From Rhea pennata (Eukaryota > Chordata > Aves > Rheiformes > Rheidae), in contig NC_084665.1 of NCBI RefSeq assembly GCF_028389875.1, positions 20,368,001 through 20,432,000 on the forward strand: 64,000 bases of DNA. Direction: 5' to 3'. The position numbers and the translations under genes were made by a program. Below the pieces are notes generated by a model that was not told where the DNA came from, did not search any database, and was given only the letters and a program-made list of their open reading frames with translations. Of this stretch, positions 1-9,875 are shown in pieces (within the stretch, counting starts at the first letter, position 1; each line of letters opens with the position of its first letter).

Positions 1-3000
1 CCCTCTGGTGGTACTTCTGTCACCCTGTCTCTGAAACCACAGAGAGCCAGAGGGAAAGAGTATTCCCTGCTCCTGTTTTTCAGTGTAAGGAGAAGACTGA
101 ATTCAAATCCTCTCTCCTCCTCCTGGAGAGCGTTGAACCTATGTCTCACGATGGTTATAGTTCCTCACTTCAAAAACATTCCAGGTGACTGCCTACCCTC
201 CCCTGGAATACAAATTCAAGCCTCTTAAAAGCAACTAACTAGGCCAGAACAACAGTGCCAACATCACTGGACCCACCAGTTTAACTTACAGGAGCAGAAT
301 GCTAGCAACAGACCAGTCTCTGGGGCTTCCTCTCTGCAGAAAAGGCAAGGGAAGATCCTCCAAATACCTTGGCCCTTCACTATGCTCAGCTCACCCTTTC
401 AGATGCTAGGCTCCATTACTGCAATGAGAAATTCATTTCACAATGTGAAGACGAAAATCCCACAAAATCATCTGGCAAATACTGTGTTCTGAGCTAGATT
501 AAGCCTGTAAATCTTGCCTTTGAATTCAGATAATTCTAGTAACTACTAGCAGTAAGTACTTTGTCTTTTTCAAAAACCTCCCATACTTGGAAGAAATTTT
601 ACCAAAGAGAAAACACTTGCTGAACGCTTTCCTCTGTAAATGGCAACAGGTCATAAGACTCTTGATTTCTCATGTCATATCTACTTGGTTCATCTATTCA
701 CTCTCCATAGGTGACTCTTTAGAGATTGCAATACATTATTTTGTTAGAATTAGGTTTCGCAAAATGCAGTACTGGAAAACCCTCTGCTTTTCCTTTGGCA
801 AGAGCTCAGCAGGAATCTCTAAAGGTAAATATAATCATCCACAGAAATCTGTTTGCAAAGACACTTGGATCACTCTTCAGATTTTCATTTTCTTATCTGT
901 AGAGACCCGTTAAAAGTCATGGAACAGTTTATGGCCAGAGCCAATACGATCTCCTTTTTCCAGGCTCCTGCTCTAAAGTACCGTCTTCAGTACATCTCTT
1001 TGTGACTTCAAACAGCACTTTTTTTTTTTGGGGGGGGGGGGGGGCATCTGCTTTGTCTTCTTTGTAAGATTTGGCCCAACATACTTTTCTTAGCTATTGT
1101 TACTACACTTGCACCTACACTATTTGCTTTCTTATTTCTTTTTTTTTTCTTACTGTGGTGACAGACACTATCAAGGGCCTGCAGGGGCCAGCTGTGATAT
1201 TACAGCTCAGTCTTCTTTTCATCTAAATTTATGAGTCATAAAATTTATTAAGAACAAAGGTTCTTCCTCAGAATTAAGCACTGATGCCACTCTGGGATTC
1301 CTAGAAAAATGGAATATAGCCTACGTACTGCTTCAGTGTATCTGTTTGCATGCATTTGTCAGTCTGGTAAGGTAAACAAGTTGCCCTGGGAAGACAGACC
1401 TTTGTGCAATGAGTAACAGTGCCTTTCAAATCCCTTTCAACAGGAACCCAAGCTCTAAGAGCAGAAAACTGTTTTTCTCTTCTTCCTATTTCTTATGCTG
1501 CGCTGTCCTGGAAGAACATTCAGGTATCCGCACTGTAACGCCCCCGCTGGAGCTTGAGTACAGCATGTTCCCACCACTGAGCACACACTTCTCCTGACCC
1601 CAACAATTGACTACAGAATAGCTCTGATTCAACACTACCTTTCCTTTACTGCATCGTTAAGCTGGAGGACAATAAAATTGCTTCTGCCATCCTCCACGGT
1701 TCCCAGCAACCTTCATTCTGATAAAAACTTGTTGTTTTCTGTATCCTTTATTAAAAAGCACTTCCATATTTCACAATAGTAATACACTAGCCAATTTATT
1801 CTCCTCTGCAGATTTGCTTTTACCAAATATCCTTATCTCTTCCCAAACAAGGAAAATTTTAATGTAAAATATCCACTCTTGCAAGCTTTCTTTTTCTCCA
1901 GAACAAGCAAGTACCTAACTTTGTTTCAAGCAGCAATGAAGGAAGTTCCCATATGAACCCCATCACACTCCAGAACAATTAACTAACACAGGCTAATCAC
2001 AGTTTTGTGCCCTTCACTACCATGAATCTATCTAAAATACCAGCTTTCTGAAAGATTTCCTACAATGATGCAGCATACAACATAGGAAGGAGATGATTGA
2101 ATATCCTATGATTATAGAGAAACACTGAGCCAGTATTATTCATTTTCATAGTCTTCCCAAAGGCATCCCATAAATAATATGTTACCTAAAGGAGTATATA
2201 GGCCCTAAATTTCTGTACACCGACTCTCCAAATTTGTATCTACAGCCCCACATTTTAAGGCAAATTAAATCAGAAGTTTTCATAACAGTTTTCATGTACA
2301 TATAGAAGAGTGCCAAACAACTAAACTAACTCACATTTGTCATGCCTCCTTTATTTACACCTACTCTGAGCTAGAAGAGCCTTAAGCCTTGTGTGCTGGG
2401 GCTTATTGTAAAATGTCAGTCATCAACAAACTGCTCTGTTCTTTTCCCCAAGCAATCTAAGTCTTTAAAAATCAATGGATTCTGGTCTCATGCTTTCCCT
2501 TGTACCTTTAAATATAATAAAATATCTGTGTAAGGCAATAAGGAAGCACACAAGATCACAAACAACAAATGAATGGTTGGAAACTATTGCTGTATAATTA
2601 GCAACACTGGAAAGAAGAGTAAGCATGAAGCAAACAGCAATTAGAAACATCCTTTCCTTATCCTTCCAAGAGGCTGACTGCTCTATTATGACAGAAGAGT
2701 ATGAAATCTCCATTTCATAAACATACGGATAAAGGATCAACAAATATATTCCAAAAACAGTGATTTCCCGAGGAAGTTACGCAGATTTTGAGATCCAGTA
2801 CACTAACAAGACTTACATGTAAGAGTCAGAGGTTTTCCTGAAATTCTAGCTCCTAGCTCCACTCATCTCCACTTATTCTCTTGGCTTTCATTTCCTCTAT
2901 AGAAAAAAAAAACTGTCTCAAGTTGGGAAGTCTGAAGACTCAGTAAACATAAAAACTAAACTATAATAATAATGTTTTCAAAATCATGGTTTGATTCTGA

Positions 3001-3329
3001 TCTGTCGTTTTGCTGCTAAATGTTAGCCACAGAGAATAAAATCCAGTTCATATCAGAAAATCAGAAAACTAGCATGAAGGAGACATACTTCATAACATTA
3101 GAAAGATGTATGTGCTATTCCAGTCCATACTAGGTGTTTCTGACATCCATTAGAACCACCATTCCTGAGCTTCTCAAAGGCATATAAAGCAAGCTCTGAT
3201 TTGGGCTGGCAGGGAGGCAGAGGAATTTTTTGGCTAATACGGGCATCACTGGACAGCTTTGGAATTGACAGAGAAGGCATCAAAATGTCAGTATTACACA
3301 TGCGGTCAAACTAATGTTTACAGATTGTA
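1..3329. other. Unique non-coding block
   Basis: No coding exon, RNA gene or transposon is recognised here. The open frames present are short, unlike any family I know, and not flanked by convincing paired splice sites. The sequence is AT-rich with scattered short homopolymers, the most notable being the T/G run at 1019-1044. It is probably intronic or intergenic. Confidence 0.6.
1019..1044. repeat. T11 G15 compound homopolymer
   Basis: Eleven T are followed directly by fifteen G. It is a simple low-complexity tract that is prone to length errors in sequencing and to slippage. No function is inferred. Confidence 0.9.
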
Positions 3330-3334
3330 CGGTG

Positions 3335-3706
3335 TCAGTGAAAGCAAGAGAGACTACTACCCTCTGCTGCTCTTTCATATGGGTGCTAACGATACAGAGA
3401 GCAAGCTGGAAACAATCAAAGAAGACTTCAAGACTTGGCATGGTGGTCAAGGATCTGGGAGCCCAGGTGGTCTTCTCATTGGTCCTGCTGATTAGGGGGA
3501 GGCATGGGAGGAGGAGTAGGAAGATTTCCCAAATCGACAACTGGCTATGCCACTGGTGTTGGCAACAGGGTTTTGGATTCTATGACCATGGAACACGGTT
3601 TGAAGACCAACAACTGGTGCAGAGAGATGGGATTCACCTCACCAAGTGGGGCACATTTGCCTTTGCCAGCAGGTTGGTCAGCCTAGTAAGGAGGTCTTTA
3701 AACTAG
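3335..3706 (+). pseudogene. CR1 ORF1 fragment, SGNH hydrolase-like domain
   Basis: This is the C-terminal part of CR1 ORF1, the RNA-binding/esterase-like accessory protein of the retrotransposon. Near the start one frame reads FHMGANDT, resembling the conserved N-containing block of SGNH hydrolases. Near the end another frame reads GFGFYDHGTRFED and then DGIHLTKWG, matching the DxxH block, and ends RRSLN followed by a stop. The two parts lie in different frames, so there is a frameshift near 3437-3440. The N-terminal part of ORF1 is missing because of 5' truncation. The ORF2 start codon follows about 155 bases downstream, in the usual order for CR1. It is a dead copy with no host function implied. 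Confidence 0.8.
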
Positions 3707-3861
3707 GTAGGAGGGGGGAGGAGGGTTGTCATACAGACAGGGTAGACAACAAAACACAAGTTGGGTTGTGGGGGCCTCCAACGGGTGCATGCAGTTGGGG
3801 ATGCGCGTTTGGGACATGCTATGGGGGACCCCCATACACCCTTCCTGGAAAACCTGCAGGC

Positions 3862-5438
3862 ATGACCACCTCTCTGAAATGCCTGTACACCAATACACGC
3901 AGCATGGGCAACAAAGAGGAGCAGCTGGAGATCTGTGTGCGATCGCAGGGCCGTGATCTCATTGCAATCACGGAGACATGGTGGGATAGCTCTCATGACT
4001 GGAATGCTGTCATGGATGGCTATGTGCTTTTCAGGAGAGACAGGCCAGGAAGACGAGGTGGTGGAGTTGCTCTTTATGTGAGAGAGCAACTGGAATGCAT
4101 CGAGCTCTGCCTAGGGGTGGAGGAGGAGGAGGCAGTCAAGAACTTATGGGTAAAAATCAAAGGGCAGGCTAGCACCAGGGACACTGTTGTGGGTGTCTGC
4201 TACAGGCCGCCTGACCAGGAAGCGGAAGTTGATGAGACCTTCTACAGACAGCGGAAAGTAGCCTCCTGATCACAGGCCCTGGTTCTCATGGCGGACTTCA
4301 ACCACCCTGACACCAGCCAGAGGGACTACACAGCAAGGCACAAACAGTCCAGGGAGGCTCTTGCAATGCATTGATGATAACTTCCCGTCACAAGTGGTAG
4401 AGGAGCCTACAAGGAAGGGTGTCCTGCTGGACCTTGTCCTTCCCAACAGAGAGGGACTGGTTAGTGATGTGAAGGTTGGGGGCAGCTGTAGCTGCAGTGA
4501 CCATGAGATGGTGGAGTTCAGGATCCTGCAGGAAAGAAGTAAGGCAACAAGCAGGATTGCAACCCTGGACTTCAGGAGAGCAGACTTTGGGCTCTTCAGA
4601 GACCTACTTGGAGGAATCCCATGGGTTAAGGCCCTAGAAGGAAGGGTGGTCCAGGAGAGCTGGCTACTATTCAAACATCACTTCCTCCAAGCTCAAGAGC
4701 GGTGCATCCCTCTGAGTAAGAAGTGCAGCAAAAGGGGGCGGGAGACCTGCATGGGTGAGCAAGGAGCTCTTGGCCAAATTCAGAAAGAAGAAGAAAATAC
4801 ACGGAATGTGGAAGAGGGGACAGGCTACTTGGGAGAATTACAGGAATGCAGTCAGAGTATGTAGAGATGCGGTGAGGAAGGCTAAGGCCCTGTTGGACTT
4901 GAGTCTTGCAAGGGATGTTAAGGACAACAGGATGGTGATGTATTTGTCCTTCAAATACATCAGCAGCAAGAGGAGGACTAGGGAAAATGTGGGCCTGCTA
5001 CTGAATGGGGTGGGGGCCCTGGTGACAAGGGATGCAGAGAAGAACTACTGAATGCCTTCTTTGCTTCAGTCTTCACTGCTAAGGGCAGCCCTCATGAATC
5101 CCAGAGCCTGGACGTGAGGGAGAAAGTCTGGAGAAGTGAAGACTTTCCTTTGGTTGAGGAGGGTAGGATTAGGATTCTTCTGGGCAGGCTAGACATCCAC
5201 AAATCCATGTGCCCGCATGGGATGCAGACACAGGCACTGATGGATTGGCGGATGTTGTTGCCAGGCTGCTGTCCATCATCTTTGAGAGGTCCTGGAGAAC
5301 TGGAGAGGTGCCTGAGGACTGGAAGAAAGACAGTGTCACTCCAGTCTTCAAGAAGGGCAAGAAGGAGGACCCAGGCAACTATAGGCCGGTCAGCCTCACC
5401 TCCGTCCCTGGAAAGGCGATGGAACAGCTCCTTCTGGA
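3862..5438 (+). pseudogene. CR1 ORF2 fragment: endonuclease and start of reverse transcriptase
   Basis: The ORF2 start is taken as the ATG at 3862, which opens MTTSLKCLYTNTRS. The frame then runs through an APE-type endonuclease with ITETWWD (catalytic Glu), a glycine-rich GRRGGGVALYV segment and GVCYRPP. It stays open to a TGA at 4267-4269. Downstream the frame is broken four more times: an extra G near 4345, an extra A in the A-run at about 4731-4734, a 4-base loss near 5043, and a 1-base loss near 5247. I judged these against the independent CR1 copy at 30.3-33.0 kb in this window. The reverse transcriptase begins ([24 protein letters not shown]) but ends at 5438, before the catalytic motifs. 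It is non-functional. Confidence 0.85.
4257..5438 (+). repeat. Left arm of 1182-base inverted repeat
   Basis: This arm matches the reverse complement of 8259-9440 with no gap; paired positions sum to 13697. I compared the two arms line by line and found four mismatches, at 4312, 5228, 5303 and 5381 (partners 9385, 8469, 8394 and 8316). That is about 99.7% identity, with 915 bases in a row identical (4313-5227). Both arms are CR1 ORF2 sequence and carry the same five frame-breaking lesions. The central spacer is 2820 bases (5439-8258). Outside the arms the flanks differ, except for about 8-10 bases of weak similarity just beyond the outer edges. Confidence 0.95.
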
Positions 5439-6954
5439 GCTTTTTTTACCCAAAAAAGAGTAATCTGAACAGAGGGTAGCCTCCACTATCTTCCTGCACG
5501 CATGAAGCAGCACCCTATATGTCACTCTTCCCAGAGTCCCAAGATGAGAAATGAATTAAAAGGTCAGCATAGTGTGGGTAGGAATTCAAGTTCTGCTCGG
5601 CAAATAATCTATGCCTGGAGTATGAGCAGGAATTCTGCCATACAAATGCTCCTTGATCACAGTGCACAGAAGCAGGTACCAGATGCCTCTTACTCAGCAT
5701 ATGTAGCAACTTCAGGTGTTCAGCCCATTCTTTGGGTAACTGAAAGAGCTTTATCTTGAGGGTCTCTTATCCTTTGAGATCCCCTGTCCCACAAGACTCA
5801 GTCATGCCTTCTTCCTCCTCAAGGGTCAGGGCAGGCCTGACGGGGCAACACACTTGCTCCCTCTCATCTCACGCAATTAGCAATGACAGCTCTCATGCCT
5901 CTTCTCCTGCCCAGCCGGCCCATATAGGTTATGCAAACATCGATTAAACCACCAGGCTGTGGGCAAGCTCCTCAACTGAGAAGATCAAAGCCACCCTAGT
6001 GTCCTCTCCTTGCAGGCTCAGCCCCAGGGGCCTCTGAGGCACTTGTGTGTCATGAATTTGAGATAAGAGCTTTACTTTACAAGAGGTAAGCATCCAACAT
6101 ACCTCTGCGCATGGAGGAAAAGAGGTGGTTGCTGTGGCAACACTCCTCTTAAAACAGCTTTCAACTTCCTATCCTGTCTTCTCTGCCCCCCATCCCAGGT
6201 GTGCATCCCTGCCTGTGCTCATCAGCCTTCTCAGCAAAGTAAGTGCTTAGCCCATGCACAGATATCCATGGAAATCCTGCAAGCAGAAGGAAGGTAAAGA
6301 GGCCTTTAGAGACATGCTTCAATTTCTCAGACAAAAGAACACGTACAGAAGTGATGAAAGCCCCAGTGGATGAGGATATTTTATCTGTGAGCAGTTCAAA
6401 CTTCAGACATGGGAATCTCAGTAAAAAAAATACAGCGATCTTCATATCCAGGCTAAGGTCTCACTGATACCACAAAATTCAAAGCAAAGCACAATTGTTG
6501 CTTTGATATCTGAAGGCAAATCTCTGCATGCCACTTGTTGATTCATATCAGGACCCAGATTCTCTCATCCTTTTCCTGCATTAGTAGGGAGTTCAAGCTA
6601 TGCAAAAGAGTAAAAAAAAAATCTAAAATCAATTAAATGAAAAAAACAGCTTCAGGGCCTGTTTTATCTAAAACATACGAAGCAGTCACGCATAGCATAT
6701 GTTTCTATGCGTACATTTGTGTGGATGGACGAAAGTGGATAGAGCACTGCCTTGTGGTGCAATCTGCAGGGAGTCCCTCCACAGTTATGACATCTTTAGC
6801 AAGTTACTGCTGTGACACCACTGCTCTGTTTCCAAAGAGCATGCATAGTGCAGAGGTGGGTGGAAAGGAATTGGTCCACTCCTTCTCTGTGAAGTATATT
6901 AAGATCTAGTAATGAAACAGTGCAGAATATTATAAGGTGGGTATAATATAATTC
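5439..6954. other. Unique spacer between the two CR1 halves
   Basis: This non-CR1 sequence lies between the broken end of the left CR1 and the natural 3' end of the right CR1. No exon is recognised. Under the inversion model (see findings) it would be the original downstream flank of a single CR1, now turned around. It starts with a T7/A6 stretch right at the junction (about 5441-5457). It contains an RFX X-box-like imperfect palindrome at 6128-6141. Confidence 0.6.
6128..6141. promoter_or_regulatory. X-box-like palindrome (possible RFX site)
   Basis: GTTGCTGTGGCAAC is an imperfect 14-base palindrome close to the RFX X-box consensus GTTRCCATGGYAAC. No promoter or exon is seen beside it, so binding is conjectural and a chance match is quite possible. 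Confidence 0.25.
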
Positions 6955-7042
6955 AGAGAATCATAGAGAATCATAGAATCAGTAAGGTTGGAAGGGACCT
7001 CTGGAGATCACCTAGTCCAACCTTCCTGCTCAGCAAGGTCAC

Positions 7043-8488
7043 CTAGAGCACGTTGCACAGGGTTGCATCCAGGCGGGCCTTGAATATCTCCAGAGAAGGA
7101 GAGTCCACCACCTCTCTGGGCAACCTGTTCCAGTGCTCTGTCACTCTCACAGGGAAGAAGTTCCTCCTCACGTTCAGGCGGAACTGCCTGTGCTTCAATT
7201 TCTGCCCATTGCCTCTTGTCCTGTCACATGGGACAACTGAAAACAGTTTGTCCCCGTCCCCTTGACACCCTCCCTTCAGGTACTTATACACATCGATAAG
7301 ATTCCCCTGCAGTCTTCTCCTCCACAGGCTAAACAGGCCCAGCTCTCACAGCCGTTCCTCGTAGGGCTGATGTTCCAGCCCTCTGGTCATCCTCATAGCC
7401 CTACGCTGGACTCCCTCCAGTAGCTCCATGTCTCTATTGTACTGGGGAGCCCAGAACTGGACACAGCACTCGAGATGAGGCCTCCCCAGGGCTGAGTAGA
7501 GGGGCAGGATCACCTCCCTCCACCTGCTGGCAACACTCTTCCCAATGCACCCCAGGAGACCATTGGTCTTCCTGGCCACAAGGGCACATTGCTGGCTCAT
7601 GGTCAATCTGTCATCCACCAGCACTCCCACGTCCTTCTCTGCAGAGCTGCTCTCCAGAACGTCAGCCCCCAGCTTGTACTGGTGCCTGGGGTTATTCCTC
7701 CCTAGGTGCAGGACTCTGCACTAACCCTTGTTGAACCTCATGAGGTTTCTCTCCGCCCAACTCTCCAGCCTGTCCAGGTCTCTCTGAATGGCAGCACAGC
7801 GCTCAGGTGTGTCAGCCACTCCTCCCAGCTTGGTGTCATCAGCAAACTTGCTGAGGAGGCACTCTGTCCCCTCATCCAGGTCACTGATGAAAAAGTTGAA
7901 CAGGATGGGACACAGTACTGAACCCTGGGGGACACCACTAGCCACAGGCCTCCAACTAGACTCCACGTCACTGATGTCAACGCTCTGAGCTCTGCCTTTC
8001 AGCCAGTTCTCAAGCCACCTCACTGTCCACTCGTCTAACCTATGCTTCCTGAGCTTACCTAGCAGGATGTCACGGGAGACGGTGTCAAAAGCCTTGCTGA
8101 AGTCAAGGCACACAACGTCCACTGCTCTCCCCTCATCTACCCAGCCAGTCATGCCATCAGAGAAGGCTATTAGATTGGTTAAGCAGGATTTCCCCTTGGT
8201 GAATCCATGCTGGCTGCTCCTGATCACCTTCTTTTCCTCCATATGCCTGGAGATGACATCCAGAAGGAGCTGTTCCATCGCCTTTCCAGGGACGGAGGTG
8301 AGGCTGACCGGCCTACAGTTGCCTGGGTCCTCCTTCTTGCCCTTCTTGAAGACTGGAGTGACACTGTCTTTCTTCCAGTCCTCAGGCACCTCTTCAGTTC
8401 TCCAGGACCTCTCAAAGATGATGGACAGCAGCCTGGCAACAACATCCGCCAATCCATCAGTGCCTGTGGCTGCATCCCATGCGGGCAC
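7043..8488 (-). pseudogene. CR1 reverse transcriptase, one frame with two stops
   Basis: This is the reverse transcriptase part of CR1 ORF2, which copies the element's RNA at the target site. On the minus strand the frame from 8488 to the ORF2 stop at 7043-7045 is about 480 codons with no frameshift and only two internal stops: a TAG at 7721-7723 after RFNKG, and a TGA at 7346-7348 after YEERL. Motifs in order are [13 protein letters not shown] (motif A Asp), [14 protein letters not shown] (motif B) and [10 protein letters not shown] (FADD active site). The C-terminal thumb and tail follow ([14 protein letters not shown]). All catalytic aspartates are present. The copy is much better preserved than the adjoining arm sequence, but the stops and lost upstream frame make it non-autonomous. 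Confidence 0.88.
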
Positions 8489-9440
8489 ATGGATTTGTGG
8501 ATGTCTAGCCTGCCCAGAAGAATCCTAATCCTACCCTCCTCAACCAAAGGAAAGTCTTCACTTCTCCAGACTTTCTCCCTCACGTCCAGGCTCTGGGATT
8601 CATGAGGGCTGCCCTTAGCAGTGAAGACTGAAGCAAAGAAGGCATTCAGTAGTTCTTCTCTGCATCCCTTGTCACCAGGGCCCCCACCCCATTCAGTAGC
8701 AGGCCCACATTTTCCCTAGTCCTCCTCTTGCTGCTGATGTATTTGAAGGACAAATACATCACCATCCTGTTGTCCTTAACATCCCTTGCAAGACTCAAGT
8801 CCAACAGGGCCTTAGCCTTCCTCACCGCATCTCTACATACTCTGACTGCATTCCTGTAATTCTCCCAAGTAGCCTGTCCCCTCTTCCACATTCCGTGTAT
8901 TTTCTTCTTCTTTCTGAATTTGGCCAAGAGCTCCTTGCTCACCCATGCAGGTCTCCCGCCCCCTTTTGCTGCACTTCTTACTCAGAGGGATGCACCGCTC
9001 TTGAGCTTGGAGGAAGTGATGTTTGAATAGTAGCCAGCTCTCCTGGACCACCCTTCCTTCTAGGGCCTTAACCCATGGGATTCCTCCAAGTAGGTCTCTG
9101 AAGAGCCCAAAGTCTGCTCTCCTGAAGTCCAGGGTTGCAATCCTGCTTGTTGCCTTACTTCTTTCCTGCAGGATCCTGAACTCCACCATCTCATGGTCAC
9201 TGCAGCTACAGCTGCCCCCAACCTTCACATCACTAACCAGTCCCTCTCTGTTGGGAAGGACAAGGTCCAGCAGGACACCCTTCCTTGTAGGCTCCTCTAC
9301 CACTTGTGACGGGAAGTTATCATCAATGCATTGCAAGAGCCTCCCTGGACTGTTTGTGCCTTGCTGTGTAGTCCCTCTGGCTGGCGTCAGGGTGGTTGAA
9401 GTCCGCCATGAGAACCAGGGCCTGTGATCAGGAGGCTACT
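8259..9440 (-). repeat. Right arm of 1182-base inverted repeat
   Basis: This is the partner of 4257-5438: same length, no indels, four mismatches. Its inner edge lies at CTTCTGGA (read on the minus strand). Here CR1 sequence continues inward as expected for an intact element, whereas the left arm breaks into unrelated sequence at that same base. Its outer edge (9440) passes into non-CR1 DNA. The identical lesions in both arms (TGA, +1 G, +1 A, -4, -1) show that they share one already damaged ancestor, rather than being two separate insertions from an active element. Confidence 0.95.
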
Positions 9441-9610
9441 CCAGCTGTGTACATAAATTGTTAATATTTACACAAAATAATAATGCTTCACTTTCATACA
9501 AGAAGCATATGTGTACCCTAAACAAGAATTAATGGTTTCCTGTACCTAAGCAGAGTTACCATATTTTACTGCACAAAATACGCAATGTATTTCTTATAAA
9601 ACATGCTACT

Positions 9611-9875
9611 TCGCAGCAGTGTAATGAGGAGATACGTACAGCTAAGACAAGAGGACGTTTACTTCAGCACTAACTCTCTTCTCATAGATCTCCTATGTCT
9701 TATGCTTCACCTGTCTTCCATCAGAAGTGCCTCATGGTCTGCTCGCAGCAGTGTAATGAGGAGATACGTACAGCTAAGACAAGAGGACGTTTACTTCAGC
9801 ACTAACTCTCTTCTCATAGATCTCCTATGTCTTATGCTTCACCTGTCTTCCATCAGAAGTGCCTCATGGTCTGCT
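9611..9875. repeat. 132-base perfect tandem duplication
   Basis: The unit 9611-9742 is repeated at 9743-9874 with no difference that I can find, and one further base of match at 9875. The unit starts TCGCAGCAGTG and ends CATGGTCTGC. Since 132 is 44 codons, open frames pass through both copies, but nothing suggests protein coding. The duplication begins 170 bases outside the right inverted-repeat arm. Absence of any mismatch suggests a recent event or an assembly collapse/expansion artefact. Confidence 0.95.

Larger units (their letters stand above)
3330..5438 (+). mobile_element. CR1 LINE, 5' portion only (left half of rearranged locus)
   Basis: A plus-strand CR1 retrotransposon fragment. 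It runs from within ORF1 (SGNH-esterase-like domain), through the ORF1/ORF2 junction and the ORF2 endonuclease, into the start of the reverse transcriptase. It stops abruptly at 5438 in non-CR1 sequence. CR1 inserts by target-primed reverse transcription and is normally truncated at its 5' end, so a copy lacking its 3' end is not a plain insertion. The missing continuation is present on the opposite strand at 8258 down to 6955. The left edge is approximate: homology is clear from about 3335, where the frame reads YYPLLLFHMGANDT. Positions 4257-5438 form the left arm of the inverted repeat. Confidence 0.9.
6955..9440 (-). mobile_element. CR1 LINE, 3' portion with natural 3' end (right half of rearranged locus)
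   Basis: A minus-strand CR1 copy covering the end of the endonuclease, the linker, the complete reverse transcriptase region and the 3' UTR. Its 3' terminus at about 6955-6985 shows the typical CR1 ending of repeated octamer-like units (AGAATCATAGAGAATCATAG on the plus strand) with no poly-A. Its 5' edge is at 9440, perhaps extending to about 9450, because ACAGCTGG just outside resembles CR1. Positions 8259-9440 form the right arm of the inverted repeat. The remainder (6955-8258) has no counterpart in the left copy and continues exactly where the left copy breaks off. Confidence 0.92.

Noticed and set aside
8067..9427. Long plus-strand frames opposite the right CR1
   Set aside because: Antisense shadows of the minus-strand CR1 ORF2. 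The motif-bearing frame is on the minus strand.
3330..9440. Twin priming (5' inversion during CR1 insertion) as the origin of the inverted repeat
   Set aside because: Twin priming places the inverted 5' part upstream of the 3' part with little overlap. Here it lies beyond the 3' end, separated by about 1.5 kb, and overlaps by 1182 bases.
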